Shown piece by piece: positions 32,472 through 41,671 of a DNA stretch of 64,000 bases. The position numbers and the translations under genes were made by a program. The notes beneath the pieces are model-generated. The model saw only the letters and a program-made list of their open reading frames with translations. It ran no database searches and had not been told where the DNA came from. The stretch comes from Schauerella aestuarii (GTDB lineage Bacteria > Pseudomonadota > Gammaproteobacteria > Burkholderiales > Burkholderiaceae_B). The stretch spans positions 372,001 through 436,000 of the forward strand of contig NZ_SIZW01000039.1 in the NCBI RefSeq assembly GCF_009866805.1. Reading direction: 5' to 3'. How positions within the stretch are numbered: position 1 is the stretch's first letter; every line of letters begins with the position of its first letter.

Positions 32472-33449
32472 TTACTCGGCGACGATCTTGCGATCGCGCA
32501 CGATGGCGCCCCATTTGGCGTCTTCCTGCTTCATGAAAGCGGTCAATTCGGCACGCGTGGTGGGTTGCGGGGTAAGACCATGTTTATTCAGCGCATCCTG
32601 CACTTCGGGATCGTTGAGCACCTTCACGATTTCGACGTTCCAGCGATCCAGCATGGCGGCCGGGGTCTTGCCGGGCGCGACGAACGCATACCAGTTGAGC
32701 GCCTCGAATCCCGGATAGCCCGACTCTGCCACGGTAGGAATATCGGGCATATAGGCCGGACGCGTGAGGCCGGTGGTCGCCAGCGGAATCAGCCGGCCCG
32801 TGGCGATATGCGGCAAAGCGGTGGGCGGGGCGGAGAAGTAGGACGCGACGCGCTCGCCGAGATTGTCCTGCAAGGCGAGTGCGCCGCCTTTGTAGGGCAC
32901 GTGCACCATCTGGATGCCGGCTTGTTGCGCCAGCAATTCGCCCGCCAGATGCGACGCCGACCCGACGCCGGTGGACGCAAAATCGATGGTGCCGGGCTTC
33001 TGCTTGGCGAGCGCCACGAACTCGGCCATGGTCTTTACGCCCAGGCCTTTGTGCACCACCAGCACGTTGGGAAAGTTCACCCCGCCCGAGACGGGTGCCA
33101 GGTCTTTGAACGGGTCGTAACCCACCTGCATGATGTGCGGCGCAATGGTGAGCGGGCCGATCGATCCCAGCAGCAGCATCGAGCCGTCGGCCGGGCCGTT
33201 GGCCACGTGCTGGTGGGCGATGTTGCCACCGGCGCCAGCCTTGTTATCGATGATGACCTTGGCGCCCACGTTCTCGCCGAGCTTCTTGGCGATCAGGCGT
33301 GCTGCCGCGTCCGCCGCACCGCCGGCGGCGAAGCCCACCACCAGCGTCACGGTTTTGGCAGGCGGAAAGTCCTGGGCGCTGGCGGTACAGGAGAGCGCCA
33401 ATGGAAGCGCTGCCAATAAGGCCGCACGTAAAACCTGCAATGTGTTCAT
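32472..33449 (-). CDS. Bug-family periplasmic receptor (tcu-linked)
   Basis: 325 residues from MNTLQVLRAALLAA, signal cleavage after ASA (residue 25). Typical pieces: KTVTLVVGFAAGGAADAAARL, DNKAGAGGNIAHQHV, IQMVHVPYKGGALALQDNL, DIPTVAESGYPGF. It follows tcuB on the minus strand across an 86-base gap that contains a TTG/CAA microsatellite. In Salmonella the gene at this position encodes the MFS permease TcuC, so a Bug receptor probably replaces it in binding tricarballylate or a similar tricarboxylate, with the TctAB pair encoded elsewhere. Confidence 0.92.
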   Translation of the reverse strand: MNTLQVLRAALLAALPLALSCTASAQDFPPAKTVTLVVGFAAGGAADAAARLIAKKLGENVGAKVIIDNKAGAGGNIAHQHVANGPADGSMLLLGSIGPLTIAPHIMQVGYDPFKDLAPVSGGVNFPNVLVVHKGLGVKTMAEFVALAKQKPGTIDFASTGVGSASHLAGELLAQQAGIQMVHVPYKGGALALQDNLGERVASYFSAPPTALPHIATGRLIPLATTGLTRPAYMPDIPTVAESGYPGFEALNWYAFVAPGKTPAAMLDRWNVEIVKVLNDPEVQDALNKHGLTPQPTTRAELTAFMKQEDAKWGAIVRDRKIVAE

Positions 33450-33476
33450 CCTCTTTGTCTCCGGTAAAACGTGTGT

Positions 33477-33531
33477 TGTTGCTTTTGTTGTTGTGGCTTC
33501 TGTTGTCGCTCTTGTTGTTGTTGTTGTTGTT
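33477..33531. repeat. TTG-rich microsatellite (AAC on minus strand)
   Basis: Six uninterrupted TTG copies at 33512-33529, with an interrupted TTG/TTC-rich stretch on the left from about 33477. On the minus strand, the coding strand of the operon, it reads AAC repeats in the leader of the Bug gene, 60-80 bases before its ATG, just after the tcuB stop codon. Confidence 0.8.
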
Positions 33532-33535
33532 TTCT

Positions 33536-34732
33536 TTAATCTGCACTCAGTCCGATCGGATTCGGTTGGCGCTTCTCGATCGCGTGGCGCAACAACGCCG
33601 CCGATCTGAAAATGCCATGGCCGAACTTGCCGTAGGGCAGGGTCGCAAAGAGCGCCATCACCGCGCCCAGATGCAGACACAGCAGGATCGCCAGGGCCGG
33701 CGTACCGCGGCCCAGCCATAACGCGATGCCACTGGCGCTGGTTAAAAAGAGCAGCGCGATGAAGCCGAGATCCATCGGCTTTTGTTTGAGGTCGCCATGC
33801 ATCGGATCGCGCTTGCGATTCAGATACCAAAGGCCCGCCGTGCCGATCATCAAGCTGATCCCGCCCACCACGCCCAGCAATTTGGGCAGGCTCGGCAGTT
33901 CGTAAGGCGCCACCCAGCCGAAGGCATAGTGATAGATCGTGGCCACGCTGGTGGCGGCAAAGCACAGCATGAAGCCGTAGAACGTGAGATGGTGAAAGCG
34001 GCGGCGCGATTGCGTGAAGGCGTCGTCTTCGTTGTTACAGCCCTCGCCATGACCGCCATCGAGATACTTCAATCGCAGTACGGCATCGGCGGCTTCGGCT
34101 GCGGCCGGTGAACTTACCGGCGCGCCGCTGGTTGAGGGCGTGATGTCTCGCCAGAACCGGCGCACGCCCATGGCTAACGCCAGCGTGGCGTAGAGGAACA
34201 CCGGGCCGAACAAACCCACCAGCAGGTTGTGCGGGAAAATCCGATAGAAGTTGCCGCCCGCTGGACTGCCCGGCGGCACGCCCCACAGCGTGCCGTTCAG
34301 CGCCACCGCGATCAGCATGAACAACGCGAGCCCAGCAGCCAATGCCAGCGAGAGCGTCAGGCCATTGCGCTGGTACAGCTTGCCCAACGCGGGCGGCCAC
34401 GCATAATCGATGTATGTTTGACCGCGCACCGTGGCCATGGCCTGCGGCACATTGACTGCAAACTCATGTGGCGGCGCGTACTGGCACGAGTGCAAACAGG
34501 CGCCACAGTTGTGGCACAGATTGGCCAGAAAGTGCACGTCGGCTTTGGCGAATTCGAGCCGGCGCGTCATGGCCGGAAACACCGCGCAAAAGCCCTCGCA
34601 GTACCGACAGGAATTGCAGATCTGCATTTGCCGGGCCACTTCGGTTTCGCCCACGGACATGATCGGGATCACGGTGCGCTTCACTTCGGCGGTAGACATC
34701 GCTTCACGCGTGAGGGCTTCAAGCTGCTGCAT
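33536..34732 (-). CDS. tcuB: Tricarballylate utilisation protein B (4Fe-4S, membrane)
   Basis: 398 residues from [10 protein letters not shown], with AAGGAA before the ATG. Two [4Fe-4S] motifs are visible: C39, C42, C45, C49 ([12 protein letters not shown]) and C73, C76, C79, C83 ([12 protein letters not shown]). From about residue 115 there are roughly six membrane helices with conserved histidines (for example [14 protein letters not shown]), suggesting haem or quinone contact. TcuB reoxidises the flavin of TcuA, moving electrons from tricarballylate to the quinone pool. It overlaps the end of tcuA by 14 bases. The region between helices, with a Ser/Ala-rich stretch, is longer than in some homologues. 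Confidence 0.93.
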   Translation of the reverse strand: MQQLEALTREAMSTAEVKRTVIPIMSVGETEVARQMQICNSCRYCEGFCAVFPAMTRRLEFAKADVHFLANLCHNCGACLHSCQYAPPHEFAVNVPQAMATVRGQTYIDYAWPPALGKLYQRNGLTLSLALAAGLALFMLIAVALNGTLWGVPPGSPAGGNFYRIFPHNLLVGLFGPVFLYATLALAMGVRRFWRDITPSTSGAPVSSPAAAEAADAVLRLKYLDGGHGEGCNNEDDAFTQSRRRFHHLTFYGFMLCFAATSVATIYHYAFGWVAPYELPSLPKLLGVVGGISLMIGTAGLWYLNRKRDPMHGDLKQKPMDLGFIALLFLTSASGIALWLGRGTPALAILLCLHLGAVMALFATLPYGKFGHGIFRSAALLRHAIEKRQPNPIGLSAD

Positions 34733-36140
34733 AACGTTCCTTTTCCACCTCACCGGCGGCAAGCGCGGCGCGTGCCGCCTGAGTGCCTGCGATGCGGCCG
34801 AAGGCCGTGCCGATGCTCATGCCCACGCCGGCCGTGTAGCCCTTGCCCAACACGTTGCCGGCCATCATTTCGCCCGCCACGAACAGGTTCGGACTGGGCC
34901 GGTCGCTGAAGCGCACGGCGGTGGTGTCGTCGACCTTCAAGCCCAGATAAGTGAACGTGATGCCGGGTTTCAATGGATAGCCGTAGAACGGTGCGGTATC
35001 GATGGGGCGCGCCCAGTGCGTTTTGGCGGGCGTGACACCTTCGGTATGGCAATCGTCCAACGCGGTGTGATCGAACGTGCCCACCTTGCAGGCCGCGTTG
35101 AAATCGTCGACGGTGCGCATGAACGTGGCCACGTCCAGGCCGAGCTTTTGCGCCAGTTCAGGAAGCGTATTGGCTTGCGTGCCGGGAAACACGGGCGGCA
35201 TGAAGCGGCCGATGGCTTTCTGGTCGATGATCGAGTAGCCGATCTGACCAGGCTGCATCGCCACCAGCCGGCCCCAGATGGCGTAGCGCTTGGGCCAGAA
35301 ATCCTCGCCCTCGTCGTAGAACCGTTCGGCTTCGCGATTGACCACCACGCCCAGCGACACACAATCGATACGCGTGCAAATGCCGCCGTCGTAGAGCGGC
35401 GCGCGGGCATCGATGGCCACCATATGGCCCTGCGACGGATCGCCGATCGTGTCGGCACCTGCTGCGATCATGTGCTTGAGCAAGACGCCCTGGTTGTAGC
35501 GTGTGCCGCGGATGAGGAACTCGTCGGCGGGCCACTCACCGCGTGCGTTCTGGCCCCACGCCTCGCGCAGCCATTCGCGGTTGGATTCGAACCCGCCGGC
35601 GGCCAGCACGCAACTGCGCGCCTCGATGCGTTCGCCTTGCTCGGTGAGGGCTGCAACGAAGCGGTCGCCATCCTGTTCGATCGACACCACCGGCGTCTCG
35701 TAGCGGATTTGCACACCCAGGCGCTCGGCGCTGCGAAAGTAGGCGTTGACCAAGGCTTTGCCGCCGCCCATGAAGAAGGCGTTGGTGCGGGCCACGTGCA
35801 GCGCCCCTGACAGGGGTGGCTGGAAGTGCACGCCGTGGCTGCGCATCCAGTCGCGGCAGTTGGACGATGCACGAATCACCAGACGGGCGAGATGCTCGTC
35901 GGTCATCCCTTGCGTGACCTTGAGCAGATCCTGCCAATATTCTTCTTCGGGATAGGCGTCGATGAGCACATCCTGCGGTGCATCGTGCATGCAGCGCAGA
36001 TTGCGGGTGTGCTGCGAATTGCCGCCGCGCCACGCTCTTGGCGCCGCTTCGAGCAGCAACACCGAGGCGCCGGCTTCGCGCGCCATCAGCGCAGCGCATA
36101 GCGCGGCATTGCCGCCGCCGACGACAAGAACATCGATCAC
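34719..36140 (-). CDS. tcuA: FAD-dependent tricarballylate dehydrogenase
   Basis: 473 residues, the usual length. The FAD motif is [21 protein letters not shown] at residues 4-24 in overlapping parts; the family stretch [22 protein letters not shown] and [15 protein letters not shown] follow. Near the end [21 protein letters not shown] and [11 protein letters not shown]-like [11 protein letters not shown] complete the fumarate-reductase/succinate-dehydrogenase flavoprotein fold. In Salmonella TcuA oxidises tricarballylate to cis-aconitate. It is preceded by tcuR and overlaps tcuB. The true substrate could be another tricarboxylate in view of the extra aldolase and dehydrogenase genes. Confidence 0.94.
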   Translation of the reverse strand: MIDVLVVGGGNAALCAALMAREAGASVLLLEAAPRAWRGGNSQHTRNLRCMHDAPQDVLIDAYPEEEYWQDLLKVTQGMTDEHLARLVIRASSNCRDWMRSHGVHFQPPLSGALHVARTNAFFMGGGKALVNAYFRSAERLGVQIRYETPVVSIEQDGDRFVAALTEQGERIEARSCVLAAGGFESNREWLREAWGQNARGEWPADEFLIRGTRYNQGVLLKHMIAAGADTIGDPSQGHMVAIDARAPLYDGGICTRIDCVSLGVVVNREAERFYDEGEDFWPKRYAIWGRLVAMQPGQIGYSIIDQKAIGRFMPPVFPGTQANTLPELAQKLGLDVATFMRTVDDFNAACKVGTFDHTALDDCHTEGVTPAKTHWARPIDTAPFYGYPLKPGITFTYLGLKVDDTTAVRFSDRPSPNLFVAGEMMAGNVLGKGYTAGVGMSIGTAFGRIAGTQAARAALAAGEVEKERYAAA

Positions 36141-36214
36141 TGAAGTCTCCTGGTTATGCGGAGACTGTAGAAGCAGCCGTCTTCAGCCGAAAGGCGGTAT
36201 CAGGCAAGAGGTGT

Positions 36215-37144
36215 TCAGCAATCGAGAAGACTTGCGCCTGCCCAGCCACCCGAGGCGACCAGGCTACGCATGGTGTCGGCAATGACCACGCGCGTGGCGA
36301 GCGCGGCGGGCGAGAGTTCGTCGTCAGACAGGCTCACAAGCAAGTTGCGCCGCCCCGCGTGGGCATCCGCGATCGGGTTGAATCGCAAATCGCTGGCGAG
36401 ATGGCGCGCGATGCCGGCGCCGGGCTGAATGGTGGCGCCGAATCCGGCGCGCACGGCGTCCATCAGAAGCGCCAGGCCGTCGATTTCGGCGACCACGTTG
36501 GGTTCGATCTGCTCGCGAGCGAAGGTGGTGTTCAACGTGGCGCGCAACCCATGGCCGCCGCTGGGCAGGATCAGCGGCACGTTGGCGAGTTGCAGCAACC
36601 GCACATCGGTGTCGGGAATGAAGGGGATGTCGGCCGCCGCTGCGGCAATCAGAAAAAGCTTTTCGTCGAGAATGGGTTCGACGCTCAATTTCTGCGGCGT
36701 GCTGGTTTTGAAGATCACGGCGAGGTCGAGTTGCCGCGCCTGCAGCATCGCGGCCAAGTGGCCCGAGAGCGACTCAACCATGTGCAGCCGGACGTCGGGA
36801 TAGCGTTCGCGCATCGCCCGAATCAGCGGCACCCCCAGAACCGAAGCGGTGGTGGGCGCCAAGCCCACGCTGACGTGGCCGGACAGCCGGGCTTGCTGGG
36901 CTGCGCGCACGGCGTCTGCAGCGTGGCGCAAGGTGAGCTGCGCTTGATGCAGGAAGGCCAGGCCGGCTGCGGTAGGCGTGACGCCCGTGGAGGCGCGCTG
37001 CAACAGGCGGGTGCTGAGCTCGCTTTCAAGCCGGCTGATTTGCTGGCTCAAGGCTGAGGTCACCACCCCAAGCTCGACCGCCGCGCGGCCCATGCTGCGC
37101 AGTTCACAGACTTTGACGAAGTAACGCAGCTGGCGCAATTCCAT
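36215..37144 (-). CDS. tcuR: LysR-family regulator of the tcu cluster
   Basis: 309 residues. The N-terminal HTH is MELRQLRYFVKVCELRSMGRAAVELGVVTSALSQQISRLE in pieces, with LLQRASTGVTPTAAGLAF as wing. It is 74 bases upstream of tcuA and in the same direction, not divergent as is usual for LysR pairs, but tcuR in Salmonella also lies next to tcuABC. It resembles NAC/CysB-type family members with SALSQQISRLE. Probably activates the cluster with a tricarboxylate inducer. GGAA precedes the start weakly. Confidence 0.88.
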   Translation of the reverse strand: MELRQLRYFVKVCELRSMGRAAVELGVVTSALSQQISRLESELSTRLLQRASTGVTPTAAGLAFLHQAQLTLRHAADAVRAAQQARLSGHVSVGLAPTTASVLGVPLIRAMRERYPDVRLHMVESLSGHLAAMLQARQLDLAVIFKTSTPQKLSVEPILDEKLFLIAAAAADIPFIPDTDVRLLQLANVPLILPSGGHGLRATLNTTFAREQIEPNVVAEIDGLALLMDAVRAGFGATIQPGAGIARHLASDLRFNPIADAHAGRRNLLVSLSDDELSPAALATRVVIADTMRSLVASGGWAGASLLDC

Positions 37145-37226
37145 GGTGGCTCATCGACATGATTTGCCCTCATGGTAGGGAATTAGGCGCGCAAACACCA
37201 TGTGCCGCGCGCATTAGTCATCGGTG

Positions 37227-38300
37227 CTATTTCCGGCGCGTGGCGCGCAGGGCCAACCACGTCAGCACGCTGCCCGCACCGAACAGCCAGATTTCGCGGT
37301 GGCTCGCCACCGCCATGGCATGCTTCGACGCCGATTTCTTTTCGGGCAATTCGGTGCCCGACGGGACAAACGACGCACCCAACTTTCCCAGTTTTTTATT
37401 GAGTTGCGCGCGCTCTTGCGACACCGCGCGAGGCGTGGCGGCCGCCTTCGCCTTTGCCAACGACCCATGCTCCGACGCATACACCCAGGTGAATTCGGCA
37501 CCCAGGAGAAAGATCTGTGCGGCGTAGTACACCCAGATCAACAGCGCCACCAGGGAACCGGCCGCGGCATACGATGACGTGACCGACGCCTGCGCCATGT
37601 ACAGGCCGATCAAGTACTTTCCGATCTCGAACAGCAAGGCGGTCAGCAGCGCGCCCACCCACACATCGCGCCAAGCCACATGCGCCTGCGGCATGAATTT
37701 GTAGATCATGGCGAACAGCAATGTGAGCACGCTGAAGGTGACCACGATGTTGACGATCTGCAGCACGATCTCCCAGCCGGGGATGCGGCCGACCGTCCAG
37801 GCGCTGATCGCGGTAAGCACCGTGCTCACCACGAGCGACACGATCAGCAGAAACGCCAGGCCCAGCACCAGACCGAACGACAGCAGGCGTGAGCGCAGGG
37901 TGTTCCAAAGTCCGCTCTTTTTCTTCGCTTCGGGCACATGCCAGATCCGGTCGAGTGCGCTTTGCAGCTCGGCGAACACGGTGGTGGAGCCGACGGCCAG
38001 TACCACCACACTGATGGCGGTGGCGATAATGCCCTTCGTCGGCTCGGAGGCACCCTGGATGATGCCTTGCACGGCGGACGCCCCGTCGGCACCTACCAGG
38101 CCGCGGATCTGGCCGAACAACTCGCCCTGAACCGCTTCGGCACCCCAGAAAAAACCCGCCACGGCCAGGACGATGATGACCAAAGGTGCCAGCGAAAACA
38201 CGGTGTAGAACGCGATGGCGGCACCCATGCTCGGGGCGTAATCGTCGATCCAGGCGTTGACAGCCTTTTGGGCGAGCGAGAAAAAGCGTTTGATATTCAT
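37227..38300 (-). CDS. YihY/virulence factor BrkB-family membrane protein
   Basis: 357 residues from MNIKRFFSLAQKA; 16 extra codons upstream are arginine-rich and unlikely. Six membrane helices in the YihY/RNase BN-like pattern: GAAIAFYTVFSLAPLVIIVLA near residue 26, AVGSTTVFAELQSALDRIW, then QASVTSSYAAAGSLVALLIWVYYAAQIFLLGAEFTWVY. The C-terminal 75 residues are charged and end in another hydrophobic segment. Function is unsettled: an uncharacterised inner-membrane protein, formerly confused with RNase BN, named from the Bordetella serum-resistance BrkB. Monocistronic. Confidence 0.93.
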   Translation of the reverse strand: MNIKRFFSLAQKAVNAWIDDYAPSMGAAIAFYTVFSLAPLVIIVLAVAGFFWGAEAVQGELFGQIRGLVGADGASAVQGIIQGASEPTKGIIATAISVVVLAVGSTTVFAELQSALDRIWHVPEAKKKSGLWNTLRSRLLSFGLVLGLAFLLIVSLVVSTVLTAISAWTVGRIPGWEIVLQIVNIVVTFSVLTLLFAMIYKFMPQAHVAWRDVWVGALLTALLFEIGKYLIGLYMAQASVTSSYAAAGSLVALLIWVYYAAQIFLLGAEFTWVYASEHGSLAKAKAAATPRAVSQERAQLNKKLGKLGASFVPSGTELPEKKSASKHAMAVASHREIWLFGAGSVLTWLALRATRRK

Positions 38301-38656
38301 GGTGGGTGCAGCGTGGTGTCGTCGAGGCCGCCTAGGGGCAATTTGCATACCGCAGGGGAATCTTCCGGCCTTGCTCGCCTCTAACGGCGGGCCGACTGCC
38401 CGGACCGTTGCGGCGCAGCGTCAGATATAGCGTCATATTCACGGCTGGACGCGAATATTTCATCCGTAACCGATCATCCCGCTCACGGCATCTGACGGCG
38501 CGATTAAAATCCGCGCGTAGTCGGTATTGGCTCGTCCGATGGTCATTTCTTACCGGTTTGCTCCCGAAACCGGGGTGCAGTACCGGTGGCGCTGGCCACC
38601 AAGTCCGCCCGCGCTGTGCCGGGCAGCTCTTTCTCGATCGAACTGGATTGGCAGCG
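38301..38656. other. Intergenic region before the hybrid kinase gene
   Basis: 356 bases between two divergent genes. It holds the promoter of the BrkB-like gene reading left and that of the kinase gene reading right. An open frame continues upstream of the kinase ATG to about 38408 but its translation is arginine-rich and not family-like. I saw no operator, hairpin with T-run or gene that I could support. Confidence 0.4.
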
Positions 38657-41074
38657 ATGACTGCAGAACGCATGAAATTTGGTACCTTGGATTGGTCCCT
38701 TACGCCGCTGGGCGCGCGCGAGACATGGCCGTCATCATTGCGAATCGCCGTCAATCTGGTGATGGCATCGAAGTTTCCATCCTGCCTCGTGTGGGGGCCG
38801 GACCTCACGATGATCTACAACGATGCGTTCATCCCCATCCTGGGCGATAAGCACGATGCCAGTGGCCGATCGTTTCGCGACGTGTGGCGCGAGGCATGGG
38901 ACGACATCGGCCCCATCGTCGAGCGGGCTTTCAACGGCGAAGCGACCTACATCGATGACTTTCGGTTGAACATCGAACGGCACGGTAAGCACGAAGACGC
39001 GTACTTCACGTTTTGCTACAGCCCCGTCTTCGATGAGTCGGGCGTGGTGGTTGGCATGCTGGATACGGTTGTGGAGACGACCGGCAAGGTCAAGGCGGAG
39101 CATCGTCTGGCCGCGATTGCCACGGCGCTTGAAGAGCAAGTTCGTGGCACTGCTGCGGAGCGCGACCTGATCTGGCAACTGGCCAGCGATATGGTGTTGC
39201 TCACCAAAGCCGATGGCGCGATCGTCTCGGTGAATCCGGCGTTCCGATCGTTGCTCGGGTGGACCGAAGACGACCTGCAAGGACAGTCTCTGCTCGACTT
39301 GATCGATCCGCTTGAGCGCCCGGATACCGCCCGAACGCTCGACGACCTGCATATGCAGGATGGCAGCCGTCGCGTCGAGAGTCGCGTTCGCGGCAAAGCC
39401 GGGCAGTATGCGCACGTGTCCTGGTCCATGACGGAGCACGACGGCCTGGTGCTGGCGATCGGCCGCGATATGTCGGCCGAACGTGAGGCTGCCGCCGCCA
39501 TTCGCAAGACCGAGCTTGCGCTGCAGCAGGCGCAGAAGATGGAAGCTATTGGGCGCCTGACCGGGGGCGTGGCGCACGATTTCAATAACCTGCTGCAAGT
39601 GATCTCGGGCAACCTGCAATTGCTGGCCAACGATGTGGCGGGCAATGCGCGCGCGCAGCGTCGTCTGGACAGTGCGCTGTCGGGCGTGACGCGCGGCGCA
39701 AAGCTTGCAAGCTATCTGCTCGCGTTCGGCCGCCGGCAGCCGCTGGAACCCAAGGTGTTGAAAGTGGGCCGGTTGGTCATTGGCATGGACGACATGCTGC
39801 GCCGAACCCTGGGTGAAGAATTCGAAATCGAAACGATCGTCGCCGCCGGTCTGTGGAACAGCTACGTTGACGCCACACAGGTCGAGAACGCAGTGCTCAA
39901 CTTGTGCATCAACGCCCGCGATGCCATGGAGGGTGCGGGCAAACTCACGATTGAGGTAGGCAATGCCTCGCTGGACGATACCTATGCGCGCAACCACGAT
40001 GAGGTGACGCCGGGTCAATATGTGATGATCGCCGTGAGCGACACCGGCACCGGCATGTCGCCCGAAACATTGCGGCGCGCGTTCGATCCGTTCTTCTCGA
40101 CCAAGCCGGAAGGCAAGGGCACCGGACTGGGTCTGTCGATGGTGTTCGGCTTCGTCAAGCAATCGGGCGGGCACGTCAAGATCTACAGCGAAGTCGGGCA
40201 CGGTACGACGGTGAAGTTGTATCTGCCCCGTTCGTTGAGCAATGAAGACGCGATTGCCGTGATCGATACGCAGCCGGTGGTGGGCGGGCAGGAAACCATC
40301 CTGGTGGCCGAAGATGACGAAGAGGTGCGCACCACGGTCGTCGAAATGCTTACCGGCTTGGGTTATCGGGTGCTCAAGGCCAACGATGCGGCAAGCGCAT
40401 TGACGGTGATCGACAGCGGCATGCCGATCGATCTGCTGTTTACGGATGTGGTGATGCCCGGCCCGCTGCGCAGCCCCGAGCTGGCCAAGAAGGCGCGCGA
40501 ACGGCTGCCCAATATCGCCGTGCTGTTCACCTCGGGCTACACCGAGAATTCGATCGTGCATGGCGGCAAGCTCGATGCCGGTGTGGAGTTGCTCGGCAAG
40601 CCCTACACCCGCGAAGCCTTGGCGCGTCGTGTGCGCCATGTGTTGGCCAGTCAGGCGCAACGCGACAGCATTACCAAACCGGCCGCCAGCCCGGCGCCCG
40701 CGCCATTGCTCGACTTCAAGACGTCCGGCAAGCCACTGTCGATTCTGCTCGTCGAAGACGAGGAGATCATTCGGCTGAACACGGTGGAGCTGCTTGAGAC
40801 GCTGGGCCATCGGGTATTGCATGCAGGCAGCGCCGAGGATGCCTTGACGATGCTCGAATCCGAGCCGATTCAGGTGTTGATCACCGACATCACGTTGCCG
40901 GGGATCTCTGGCGAAGCGCTGGCCGGTCAGGTGCGCACGCGGATCCCCAATGTGAGCGTGGTGTATGCGTCGGGAATGGAGCGCACCGATACGTCGGACG
41001 ATGCGATCGTCTTGCGCAAGCCCTATGACACCATCTCTTTGGCACGCGCGCTGCAGGCGATCGAGACGGCGTAA
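38657..41074 (+). CDS. Hybrid histidine kinase with PAS domains and two receiver domains
   Basis: 805 residues from MTAERMKFG; ribosome-binding site is weak. Order: N-terminal PAS-like region (about 10-140, with WGPDLTMIYNDAFIPILG), second PAS (about 170-285, VSVNPAFRSLLGWTEDDL), HisKA with phosphorylation site H307 in GGVAHDFNNLLQVI, HATPase with N box CINARDAMEG, SDTGTGMSPE and GKGTGLGLS, then receivers REC1 (about 548-665, D597 in LLFTDVVMPG) and REC2 (about 694-805, D744 in LITDITLPG). No DNA-binding or transmembrane segment, so it is a cytoplasmic phosphorelay protein. No separate regulator gene is adjacent. The input signal is unknown. Confidence 0.93.
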   Translation: MTAERMKFGTLDWSLTPLGARETWPSSLRIAVNLVMASKFPSCLVWGPDLTMIYNDAFIPILGDKHDASGRSFRDVWREAWDDIGPIVERAFNGEATYIDDFRLNIERHGKHEDAYFTFCYSPVFDESGVVVGMLDTVVETTGKVKAEHRLAAIATALEEQVRGTAAERDLIWQLASDMVLLTKADGAIVSVNPAFRSLLGWTEDDLQGQSLLDLIDPLERPDTARTLDDLHMQDGSRRVESRVRGKAGQYAHVSWSMTEHDGLVLAIGRDMSAEREAAAAIRKTELALQQAQKMEAIGRLTGGVAHDFNNLLQVISGNLQLLANDVAGNARAQRRLDSALSGVTRGAKLASYLLAFGRRQPLEPKVLKVGRLVIGMDDMLRRTLGEEFEIETIVAAGLWNSYVDATQVENAVLNLCINARDAMEGAGKLTIEVGNASLDDTYARNHDEVTPGQYVMIAVSDTGTGMSPETLRRAFDPFFSTKPEGKGTGLGLSMVFGFVKQSGGHVKIYSEVGHGTTVKLYLPRSLSNEDAIAVIDTQPVVGGQETILVAEDDEEVRTTVVEMLTGLGYRVLKANDAASALTVIDSGMPIDLLFTDVVMPGPLRSPELAKKARERLPNIAVLFTSGYTENSIVHGGKLDAGVELLGKPYTREALARRVRHVLASQAQRDSITKPAASPAPAPLLDFKTSGKPLSILLVEDEEIIRLNTVELLETLGHRVLHAGSAEDALTMLESEPIQVLITDITLPGISGEALAGQVRTRIPNVSVVYASGMERTDTSDDAIVLRKPYDTISLARALQAIETA

Positions 41075-41090
41075 TTCGATCCACGCGGCA

Positions 41091-41148
41091 CCGGCAATTT
41101 GGTTATACTAATGGGACTCATTCCTATTACGTAATTCTCCATTGCCGG
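41091..41148. promoter_or_regulatory. Inverted repeat flanking the fecI control region
   Basis: CCGGCAAT (41091-41098) and ATTGCCGG (41141-41148) are perfect 8-base inverted copies 42 bases apart that bracket the Fur-like box and reach the ribosome-binding site. In RNA they could form a stem that hides the GGAG at 41146-41149 before the GTG start; in DNA they could be a regulator site. Confidence 0.4.
41107..41125 (+). promoter_or_regulatory. Fur-box-like site upstream of fecI-type gene
   Basis: ACTAATGGGACTCATTCCT matches the 19-base Fur consensus GATAATGATAATCATTATC at 11 positions, including the CATT and TAATG cores. It is about 31-49 bases before the GTG start and near a TATAC hexamer at 41104-41108, as expected for an iron-repressed sigma-factor promoter. 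Confidence 0.55.
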
Positions 41149-41155
41149 AGCCGCT

Positions 41156-41671
41156 GTGCACACAGCCGATCTGTCCGCTTCGGACGCGATCACCTCGCTC
41201 TACCGTTCTCACCATCCTTGGCTACAGACATGGTTGCGGCGCAAGCTGAAAAACGACCAGGAAGCGGCCGACCTGGCGCAGGATACGTTCGTGCGTTTAA
41301 TGCTATCCAAGGATGCATTGCAACTGCATGAACCGCGCGCGTTTCTGGTGCGCATCGCGCACGGCCTGGTGGTGAACTATTGGCGGCGGTTGACGTTGGA
41401 GCGCGCCTACCTCGAGGCGCTGGCGGCAGCGCCGCCCAACGTGGCACCTTCGCCTGAGCAGCGTGCGCTGGTGATGGAAGCGCTGCTCGAGATCGACGCC
41501 ATGCTGCATCGCATGCCAACGAAAGTACGCGAAGCCTTTCTGCTGGCGCAGCTCTCGGGCTTCACTTATGCGGAGATCGGTGTGCGCCTGGGCGTATCGG
41601 AACGCATGGTCAAGAAGTACATGGCGCAAGCGATGTTTCACTGCTTGCTGGTGGCGGGCAGTTACGCATGA
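41156..41671 (+). CDS. FecI-family ECF sigma factor
   Basis: 171 residues from GTG with GGAG six bases upstream. Region 2 is at about 15-80 (SHHPWLQTWLRRKLKNDQEAADLAQDTFVRLM, in pieces) and region 4 at about 110-165 with LSGFTYAEIGVRLGVSERMVKKYMAQA. It matches iron-starvation sigma factors that direct transcription of a downstream TonB-dependent receptor. The stop overlaps the FecR-type gene (ATGA). Regulated by iron through the Fur-like box and by the FecR/receptor relay. Confidence 0.95.
   Translation: MHTADLSASDAITSLYRSHHPWLQTWLRRKLKNDQEAADLAQDTFVRLMLSKDALQLHEPRAFLVRIAHGLVVNYWRRLTLERAYLEALAAAPPNVAPSPEQRALVMEALLEIDAMLHRMPTKVREAFLLAQLSGFTYAEIGVRLGVSERMVKKYMAQAMFHCLLVAGSYA

Noticed and set aside
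38735-40822. Long minus-strand frame opposite the hybrid kinase
   Set aside because: Antisense shadow of a gene with unmistakable HisKA/HATPase/REC motifs.
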